A DNA stretch of 64,000 nucleotides from Mytilus edulis (Eukaryota > Mollusca > Bivalvia > Mytilida > Mytilidae). The DNA lies in the NCBI RefSeq assembly GCF_963676685.1, contig NC_092346.1:74353821-74417820 (forward strand). The letters are read 5' to 3'. The position numbers were made by a program, and so were the translations under genes. The notes under the pieces were generated by a model that was not told where the DNA came from, ran no database searches, and was given only the letters and a program-made list of their open reading frames with translations. This document shows positions 36,701 to 44,800 of this stretch, piece after piece; position 1 is the first letter of the stretch; every line of letters starts with the position of its first letter.

Positions 36701-39700
36701 CGGACGTCCATCGGTAGTTTTACTGTCGCAAATACCCGTTTACCTGTCTCCGCTCCGCGTCGCCAGGTAAACTAAATTTGCGACAGTAAAACTACCGATG
36801 GACGTCCTTAAAGCTTCAAATACAATACAGTTATCTCTTAAATGCACGGACAACATTTGGTTGCCGACTGCCCGCTGTACATCCCCAAATCAATAACCGA
36901 CATTTTTGTCACAAAAATCCGGTTAAAAATGTTGTCACAATATTTTAATAATTTATATCTTTTTTTGATAAAATCTACTTAAATCTTACTTAGAATATTT
37001 AGTTCTGTTAAACAAATTTAAAAATATTGTTTAAAATTATCTTAATTGTTTACAAGACACACCTAATAAATGCACTAAAATGAAGAAACAATTCTCCGAC
37101 AAAAATTGTTTATTCTGGTAAAGATGAAGTTCAATGACCACATTATAAAAGATTTCTTTTATAATTCATTTTTAATGATATTTATTGTACTTTTGATTCA
37201 TTCATTTTAATGGGTACTGTACAAATTTTCAACTTTACCCACCCCTATACATTTTCTATATATTTTAAGACAACAATTGAAACTGCTGAAAATCAGTAAA
37301 AACAACATTTAAAGGCCAACAACTCCAAAATTGGTTGTCAAATGTTCAGAAATGATTATTCTCGTCATGCTGATAATTTTTGCTATAACAAATTAAAAAA
37401 AAATTTAAAAAAAATTATGCATATGTTTTTTATAACTATATATATATAGTTTTCATTATAAAACTTATGTACATATACTTTTTTTAAAGAACATTCTTTA
37501 ATTTGTCCACATCTAGAAGAAGTTTACTTTTTTTAATTGTTTGCTTCCAGGAAGCAATTCACCGAAACATTTTCCGCATGCAAGTGACCTAAGCGTGACC
37601 CTTCTCATAAAAATCAGGTGATTGCAATAGGCATGGATCTGTCATTGAAATAAACTATTAACTGATTATACATGTTATACACTTGCTCAATATCCATGCT
37701 TCTTTGTAGATTGTTTACAATAAGATGACAATTGGTAAACTACAGCTTCAAAACAAGTCAATTAATGAGCTGCCATATTTGTTAAATAGTAACAGACAGA
37801 GACAAAAAAAAATGACAATTATACAATATTTTTGTGTAAGAAATGATAAAATCTTGCATAGAAGACTATGTTTATGATATATATAATACATGCATTGGTT
37901 TAAGAATTGGATAAACATTTTTTTCAACAATCCCTCGTTTCATATGACTTCAATATTGTTCCTACAATTTTAAAATAACAGCAAAAGAATTTGAAAAAAA
38001 TGTATAATTCAGGGGCAATAACTCAAAAATGTGACATTTTTTATCTGAAATTTACAGGGTTAACACATTTGTAACAGATCTTGTTGATGATTTTTTTTTT
38101 TTTTTTTATAGCAGCCAAAAACTAAAATATCAATATTTTAGGGGCAATAACTCAAAACCAGGTTAACAATTTTTCTCTAATTGCTATAGATTTAGAGATA
38201 TTAGCCAAAACTGTAGCTTTACCCCTTTGTGCTATATTTAGAAATGGTTGCCAGGTTAGTAGATCAATCTGGACTAAAAATAACTTTAAAGTTAAGATCC
38301 TACAGAAGAAAACAAACACAATTTTTTGGGTCAAAGATTGTGAAAATAAATGTCAAGTTGGCATATATTTGAATGGTGAGTGGAATAAGTTTGTTAGAGT
38401 CTCTAGTTGTTTCTTTGTGCACAACTTTTAAATAGATGCAAAATGATTTTTGTGTGACCTTTAGATAAGAAGTTAATACAGTGCCAATCCTATAATATAA
38501 GACTCCGCAGGTTCATTTCATTTAGATTAAATGTTTTTTATCAGATATTTTTTTTTACTGTCAATGTTGAACCGCAAACGTTGAGTGTAAATGATATGAA
38601 ACTGCAGAGTCTTATATTATAGGACTTAATACTGTGCCCGATATAATTCTTCATTTAAAATCTGTCCTTTTTTTTTCAAATTGTACAATATTTCATGTAT
38701 GTTAATAAATTTCTCTATATCATTTTAAAACTTATGATAAACATTTGTTATAAACATGGTAAAAACAACTTAACTCTTGCTGCCGACCGTTTTTCAAGGT
38801 TGCATTTCATATGCCGGAAAATACGACAGCTCAACGTCTGTGACGTAACATGCCAAACAACAACGTCATTCGATATATGACGTCACGACAAAATGACCAC
38901 TACATTTGGGACCAATTGGAGAAAAACATAACCCTGTTTATTCTTCCGTATTTTAATTGAAAGAGATACAGCATTGATAAGAAGCTTGCATAAATTTATC
39001 CATGGACATATGTGTCCCTCCGGCACTGCCGGTTTGGACATATGTGTCCCTCTGGCAGCAAGAGGGTTAGAGCCAGTTACCTTCTTGCAAAATGTTCTGT
39101 TTCTTGCATTAGTAGTTTTCCCAGACCTTTACCTCGCAGGGACCTCTTCACAACCACTGAAATATTTCACTACATATGATTATCTTCATATTTTTTCTAT
39201 ACAATATAATGTCTGTGGATTATTTTAATATTTTAAAATTATTAATTTATGAACATATTCAAATTCAATTCATACCAAAACAGGTACTATAGTAATAAAA
39301 AATAATCAAGAAAAAAGATGAAAAGTTGTTGGTTGGAAAATTATGTAAATCCTATGGATCTAATAAATTTAAAAAAAAAAACAACACTTATTTGCCAGGA
39401 TCATGCACAAATGCATCTAAATATATACCAAAAATATTTGATGTCTCTTTTCATTCTTCACAAGAAATAGTAAATTAAAAGTCCTATAAGCAGAAGTAAA
39501 ATATAAGGTTTGCACATGACTTTTGTCGAAAAAAAACTTCATTTTACAAATCTTCAAATTCCAGTCCAGTAGAACGCAGTAGAATGCTATGAAATTGCCA
39601 CGTAATATTCTTTTTTTAAATACGAAATTCAAAGGAGAAAAACATTTTTATGTTTTAACATATAAATTACTGATTTTAATTAATCTTAAGATGTATGATC

Positions 39701-41729
39701 ATGATGATATCACATATCTATGCATGTTTTAAAGGCTGTTGAAGACTACTTAGATGGTTTACTTTTACAAATTGTGACTTGGATGGAGAGTTGTCTCATT
39801 GGCACTCATACCACATCTTCTTACATCTATGACTCGTCTTACAAAATGTTGCTAGTACATGTGAAGGAAAAGTTGTTACCTGATTCAACAAAGCAAGATT
39901 TTTCTCTTCCAACTACAATAGCCAACCGACTGTGACCAACAGGTATATCTTCATCGGTGACAAGAACTAAATTTACAGGATATTTATCACAGGATTTTTC
40001 CAAGGAGTGGATTCTAAAATATAACAATTCAAATAGTTGAAGTTGTATGTTTACATTTAAGAATTTTCTTATGTTTAAGACTCTAGTTTTCCTGTGTTTG
40101 CATGCATGCCATCAATATTTTTTTCCAATGTAAATATCCTCTCCAATCTCCATATATCCTGGAACTAATTGATAAATTACATCAATTAGTTCAAAATACA
40201 TCCAATTTTCTAAGTTTATTTAATTAATCTATTATAATATTCCTGTATCAAAGTTGGTAAAAATTGAAGATTAATATGAAGAACATTATTTAACTTGACC
40301 ATAAAGGTACATATTTTTAAGTAAATAAGCTTCAGTGTGTTAGACAAATTCAACTAAATCAATTGGATGTTGGATGTGTACTGATGATTCTTTAGGTTAA
40401 TGATTTTTTAATTTTAAAGTTGTTTTGGGGTTTTGAGCTTACTGTCATTAACTGCAAGAAATTACTCTTACATCTGTATCTTAAGATTTTTGTTGTTGTT
40501 ATGGATGTATAAATACATGTACCCTGTCAATCATTTCCTTTCTGTGTTTTTGTTAAATTTTTCTTCTTTCGATGAATCTGATGGGTTAAGTGTTTTTTTA
40601 ACTATTTTCAACCTGATTTTCAAAAGAAAAATCACTTATTGATTAACCACATTTTTGAAAGAAAAATTGGTTATTGATTTGGGGATGTACAAAATGTATC
40701 ACAGACGGGCTGCTGCCAAACAGTGTCCGTTCATTAACATAAAAAAACACTTTGACAAAATCTAATCAATTTTAAATATGTTATTTGCTTTGACTAAATG
40801 AATGTCAAGTTCAATTTTAATGTATTTTTAAAACTGAGTTGTAGACATTTCAATAGCAAAATTAATTTGAGTTGTTTCATTTTGAACAGAAATTTATGAT
40901 TTATTTCTATGTCATTGGTCTCTTGTTTATTTTGAGTTATTTCCCTTGACAATGTACTTACATATTGGCTATTGGGCTATAATAGGTAAATGTCCAATTT
41001 CAAATTTTTCAGTTCTTTGACTACATTCATTTTGTGTCACAAACCTGCACTGTACTGTCAAATATTCAATCACAATCCAAATTCAGAGCAGTTTTAAGCT
41101 TAAATGTTGTGCGTCATACTTGATCAACTGTTCTGGGTTTCGACATCTGCACGAAAACCAGTATTTTCTTTCACCCTAACAGGTTCTTTAAAAGTTTGTT
41201 TTTATGTTACACCAATGTCCCAGATCATAGGGAGGGTTGGTGCTTTCAAACAATTATAACCATGCCACATTCTTTTATATGTGCCTGTCCAAAGGCAGGA
41301 GTCAGTATGCGGTAAGATTTTTTCTGATTGTTGAAAGCTGTGAGGTTGCTGTTTATTGCTATAATCAGTGACAATTAACTTAATCCTCCATGTATAAATA
41401 TAAAAATTGCAACCTCTATGGATTGATTTTGTTTAAAAAAAAATAAGAGTCTCACTTCACATGAATGAAATGAGTGGAAATAAAACAGATTAATATCAAA
41501 TTACTAATAACATACAATAAATTTTCAAAGTTATTATCATATTATTGATATATTATACATTTATTTCTTTAAATATAATGTACATTCTACTTTCACTTTA
41601 CAGTTACTTATTTTCGGTATTTAGCCACAACACGCACCTTGCAGTTTTACTCCGAGGCCATTCTTCGTTTAATACAGAGGCACATTCTTCTAAATACTGA
41701 TTATGTTTATGTAGTACACATATATGCAT
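33465..41729 (-). CDS. NAA80: Actin N-acetyltransferase (N-alpha-acetyltransferase 80), 5 coding exons
   Basis: Exons 41729-41638, 40013-39880, 39156-39081, 35451-35325 and 33788-33465 join in matching phases to 250 residues. NAA80 acetylates the processed acidic N-terminus of actin in the cytosol. The N-terminal block ECASVLNEEWPRSKTARIHS (residues 15-34) mirrors human CADLINDQWPRSRTSRLHS. VGHSRL lies at 56-61. The acetyl-CoA loop RGKGLG is at 83-88, after VESVVVKRSL. THD is at 111-113, with FYQHVGY nearby. A proline-rich segment spans about 183-219, and in human NAA80 the equivalent region contacts profilin. The extreme C-terminus EISWMKKNI matches human PIFWMEKDI. It is convergent with CHAC2 (578 bp between stops) and divergent from ARMT1. 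The start ATG is the first after an in-frame TAG; an extra 5' coding exon cannot be excluded. Confidence 0.93.
33825..34545 (+). repeat. Old diverged copy of the 29.3-kb dispersed repeat in NAA80 intron 4
   Basis: It starts AGGCTCTAAATAGCCTGTGTCACTAACC and ends near AACGACGACAACAGATGACAGAC, then CAGCAAGGTAAG. The order of internal phrases (GGGCAATAACTC, TTATTTGTAGATCTTG) matches the 29310-31216 element. Confidence 0.6.
35325..35451 (-). CDS. NAA80: NAA80 exon 4
   Basis: Acceptor ATTTTTCAG, donor AGCTTT|GTAAGTATT. Encodes EGFEIMYLSTHDKQDFYQHV and GYSFCKPVVSCGIQPSNIPD, matching human LHLTTHDQVHFYTHLGYQ. Confidence 0.93.
35777..36300 (+). repeat. ~163-bp tandem repeat, about 3 units
   Basis: The phrase AAGAACCATAACTCCTGAACG recurs near 35843, 36006 and 36168, each followed by TCAAAATCRTCATTATTGAACTTGACC-type text and AAGCTTTGGTTGAACAGTTCA. 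It lies in NAA80 intron 3. Confidence 0.8.
36671..36838. mobile_element. 168-bp near-perfect foldback/hairpin element
   Basis: Arms 36671-36733 and 36776-36838 (63 bp each) are reverse complements with about two mismatches. A further inner stem GTTTACCTG/CAGGTAAAC closes on a ~17-nt loop. There is no coding capacity. It lies in NAA80 intron 3. The near-identity suggests recent insertion of a MITE-like element. Confidence 0.85.
36839..36905 (-). repeat. Member of an inverted repeat pair with 40663-40742
   Basis: CTGTACATCCCCAAATCAATAACCG-type text here is the reverse complement of the text at 40663-40690 (CGGTTATTGATTTGGGGATGTACA-like). The adjacent ACGGACA and TTTGG blocks also pair. Both copies flank NAA80 exons 2 and 3. 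Confidence 0.7.
37280..38415 (+). repeat. Old diverged dispersed-repeat DNA in NAA80 intron 3
   Basis: Repeated phrases such as GGGGCAATAACTCAAAA (38012 and 38140) and TAACAGATCTTGTTGATGA resemble the 29.3-kb family. Boundaries are not clear. Confidence 0.45.
38476..38642. mobile_element. MITE with ~45-bp inverted ends
   Basis: The left end CAGTGCCAATCCTATAATATA continues AGACTCCGCAGGTTCATTTCAT. The right end ATGATATGAAACTGCAGAGTC continues TTATATTATAGGACTTAATACTG. The ends pair almost fully, with ~70 bp of AT-rich centre and no ORF. Confidence 0.8.
39081..39156 (-). CDS. NAA80: NAA80 exon 3 (76 nt)
   Basis: Acceptor ATATTTCAG, donor AGAAG|GTAACTGG. Encodes VVVKRSLRGKGLGKLLMQ and ETEHFAR with the acetyl-CoA pyrophosphate-binding loop. 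The phases (1 in, 2 out) fit both neighbours. Confidence 0.92.
39705..39835 (+). repeat. SINE-like dispersed mussel repeat tail
   Basis: TTTACTTTTACAAATTGTGA, then GGATGGAGAGTTGTCTCATTG and GCACTCATACCACATCTT, recurs almost exactly at 46505-46575, with weaker relatives near 48560. I remember this sequence as abundant in Mytilus transcripts. Confidence 0.7.
39880..40013 (-). CDS. NAA80: NAA80 exon 2
   Basis: Acceptor TATTTTAG|AATCCAC, donor TCAG|GTAAC. Encodes IHSLEKSCDKYPVNLVLV through VGHSRL to VES; this is the first half of the GNAT fold. Confidence 0.92.
40663..40742 (+). repeat. Second member of the inverted repeat pair (with 36839-36905)
   Basis: It contains TTGGTTATTGATTTGGGGAT, then GTACAAAATGTATCACAGACGG and GTGTCCGTTCATTAA, the reverse complement of the 36.84-kb copy with a short indel. 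Confidence 0.7.
41638..41729 (-). CDS. NAA80: NAA80 exon 1
   Basis: Encodes residues 1-30 plus two bases, with donor GCAAG|GTGCGT. The conserved part is EECASVLNEEWPRSKTAR; the first ~12 residues are not conserved with human. Acceptor-like CAG triplets at the ATG and before YLEE leave the 5' end open to an alternative upstream exon. Confidence 0.8.
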
Positions 41730-41833
41730 ACTGTAAAAACTGTTTTGTATTCTCAACAACTTCTACAGAAACATCCTTCCTTCAAAAGCCTCGACCCGAG
41801 AAATCAACTAACAAGGGGAGATAACCACACGCA
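41730..41833. promoter_or_regulatory. Divergent NAA80/ARMT1 intergenic region (104 bp between start codons)
   Basis: The NAA80 start codon (- strand, 41729) and ARMT1 start codon (+ strand, 41834) are only 104 bp apart. The two promoters must be shared, or each must lie inside the other gene. There is no clear TATA box. In-frame stops precede both ATGs (a TAA at 41822-41824 for ARMT1). If NAA80 has a further 5' exon, it would overlap ARMT1 antisense. Confidence 0.6.
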
Positions 41834-41871
41834 ATGGATGTGCCACCTCCACTTTCTGCAGCTGACAAAAA
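41834..41871 (+). CDS. ARMT1: ARMT1 exon 1 (coding part) with GC donor
   Basis: ATG-initiated MDVPPPLSAADK followed by two bases. The donor is AAAAA|GCAAGT (GC at 41872-41873). Only this cut gives the phase needed by exon 2 (AA|T = Asn). The nearby GT at 41876 would shift the frame. Human ARMT1 also starts with a short variable peptide before SFAY. Confidence 0.8.
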
Positions 41872-44800
41872 GCAAGTTTGACGACGCCAAGGATTATTAG
41901 AATCCTAGATAACACTTATTCGTTAAAGTTTGCATTTTACAACTTATAATAATTTATAAATTCATGTCTTCTAAGTATGACTATGAGAAAGGGGCGTGTT
42001 TATTTTATGTAGCTGCTGCATCTGGAAATACGATTTCAAAATCTAGCAAAAATAAAAGATCATAAAAGCTAATGTATGGGGTCTCATTAAGGGGTTCTAA
42101 TCCCGGATCTCACTTACTGTTTTGTCAGATTCCTGTATCCCATTTACACTATGCACGTAAGCAAATATCTTTTTTTTTGTAATTTCCCCTGTCCCGACTA
42201 GACTACATTTCCCATTTCACAGCACAATAATTTGATTTTCATGTGTCATGCTTACAAAATAGTCAATCCTGTGTCACGCTTACAAAATAGGCAATCCTGC
42301 ATCACGCTCACAAAATAGGCAATTCTGTGTCACGCTTAGACCCAATTTTAAGAGCTTAGCTCTTTGTTTTTATCCATAACCTTGTATTGACTATTGTCAG
42401 TCAGGGGACTTACTTAAACAAGTGATTTTCTAAATCACTGATTCAAGTAACATTATTTCCATAAAGGTTGGAAGTTAGAGTTGTCTTTCTTTAAAAATCA
42501 CCTATATTTAAGTATAGTACAAATTACTCACTTAAGAAGAAGTGATTTAATATCAGTTTAGCTTTAAATATAGAATACTAATGATCCAGGGACTAATTAT
42601 GTTTCTAAACTTATCAGAACCAACATTTGTGTTGTCTATGATGACCAGGTCATTTCAGGTGATGACCTTGTACTGAATCTAGGATAATGACATAAAAATC
42701 ACTTGTTTAAGTATCAGACCTCAATTTCCTTCCCAAAAATCACTTCTTTAAGTATCATTCTTTTAATAACCCCCACTAATTTCAACACCCCCGAACAGTG
42801 AAATTATTATCGCGAACAGTAGAATTTTATTACATAATCTGAAAGATGAAACCTTGAACTTCACAGGAAAAATACTCCCACTGCTTTTAAGAAAGTATCA
42901 GTTCATTATGTAAAGCCATTATTATAGCATTTTTTTCAACTAAAATAGAATTTTCAGGTAAATGATAGCATCAATGGCATAAAACTTGCTATGTAAAAGA
43001 AGCAAAAAGTTCATATTTTTTAATTTTACTAATTAAAAGATGTTATTTAAACCTATGTGTTTAAAATTTTGAAAAAACTACAAAATCCCAATTTGTGACA
43101 AAACCTCGAATTTGCTACTCAAATAAGTGATTCAAAAATTCACTTTTTTGAGCAAAAAAAGGTCCATAAAATTATTTGCCAAGCTCCTAGCTCTCAGCGA
43201 AAAATTTGCCCCCACTGTCAAATATCCTAGAAACGCCCCTGCAATAGTCAATATCATTTTACATCACACTGAACAATGCTGAAATGCTGAAATGCTGGTT
43301 CTTACTTCTTTGTTCTTCATTTCAATCAAAAGAAAAGATTTATAAAAAACACAATACATTTGTAAGGTTTTCGTCAGTATTCATTTAATTCATAAATGGG
43401 TTGAGTTGGTACACCTAAACTATGTACAGTTTAATTCTTTTATTCAATAGTGGGGCGGGCTGGCTGACTTTAATTCAGTGGTATTAAATTCCTGTCATAA
43501 GTGGGATGAGTTGGCAGTCCTATATTCAACAGGTTTTTACCCGTTTTCATAAGTGCATAAGTTGGTAGGACTAAATTCATCGAGTAGTAAAAATGTATGG
43601 CCAAGTAGCCACAAGCATGCAAAACTAATTTTTGATATGTATATGTATATGTATTTGAACTGATGAATTGTATGGCCAGTTATGGTAATTACAAAACTTT
43701 CTGGCATACAATTGTTCTCAACCACAGCACTATTTAAGCCAAAAGAAAGATAAATATCAATACACATTTTTTGTCACACTACAAATACAAATAAAATTCT
43801 CACAAAAGTAAAGTTTATTCTTTAAGTTAATAAAATATTCATGTTTTAATTTCAGTTCGTTTGCCTACCCCACAATCAAGGAAAGACTTCCTGTAATTCT
43901 AGCCAAGATCGCTGATACTCTGTATAGAACCAGGGATAAGATCAAAAGTCAATATCAGGAGGTAAGACTCTGTCTGACTTATTACATGTAGTTGAAATGT
44001 TTAACAACAAAATTTTCTTTAATTAAAGACAAACCAACTTATTTTCACGAGCAATTTATTTTTGCAACTTTCACAAGTAGACTATGTAATACTTGGATAA
44101 TTTCTACACTTTAAACTTACAGAAGTTAAACTACAAGAAGTAAATTAGAAAATCACAAAATTAATTAACCGTGAAGTGAACTTAAAAGGATGAAACATGA
44201 TAAAAAGTTGTTTTACAGTATCATATATTCCTATTGAATAAGCAATTTCCAATCTCTCATTTCATTTGCATCACCGGTAATGTTATGCTTTTGTACAATT
44301 CGAGGAAAGTTCTGTTTTGCATTTTAAAGAGAATTTTATAAGCTTCTAGTTAATAAAAGTGTATTTTTTTGCTTTCTTGTTTTAAAATTTAAAAGCTTAT
44401 GAGTACATGTATTCATACAGCCTATCTAAAGCCATCCCCTATTATCCACTTGCCTGCAAAAGAAAGTGGTTTATATATACAGTTTCTATTGAATAAACAT
44501 CTTTATTTCAGTAGCTAAAAAATAAGAAATTAAATAAAATGAATCACTTTCTGATCTCTGTAAAAAAAAATCAATGTAAATTCGCAGTAGGAATAATTCA
44601 GGTTTTAATTTGGGGCAGATATTTTTTGCAACCAAGATGTATTTACATTTAGCATGAAGTTTAGTGCAATGTACTTTCTCATACCATGGTAATATTTGTT
44701 AACAAATGAATAAGACTTAGTATGACCTTTTTCAGGATGTAAGTGAAGAATTGAAAAGTATTATAGGATCTTGTTCAAAGCTTAGAAATGAAGTACAAAC

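Noticed and set aside
39720-39935. 71-codon + strand frame
   Set aside because: It is made of the SINE-like dispersed repeat and the antisense of NAA80 exon 2.
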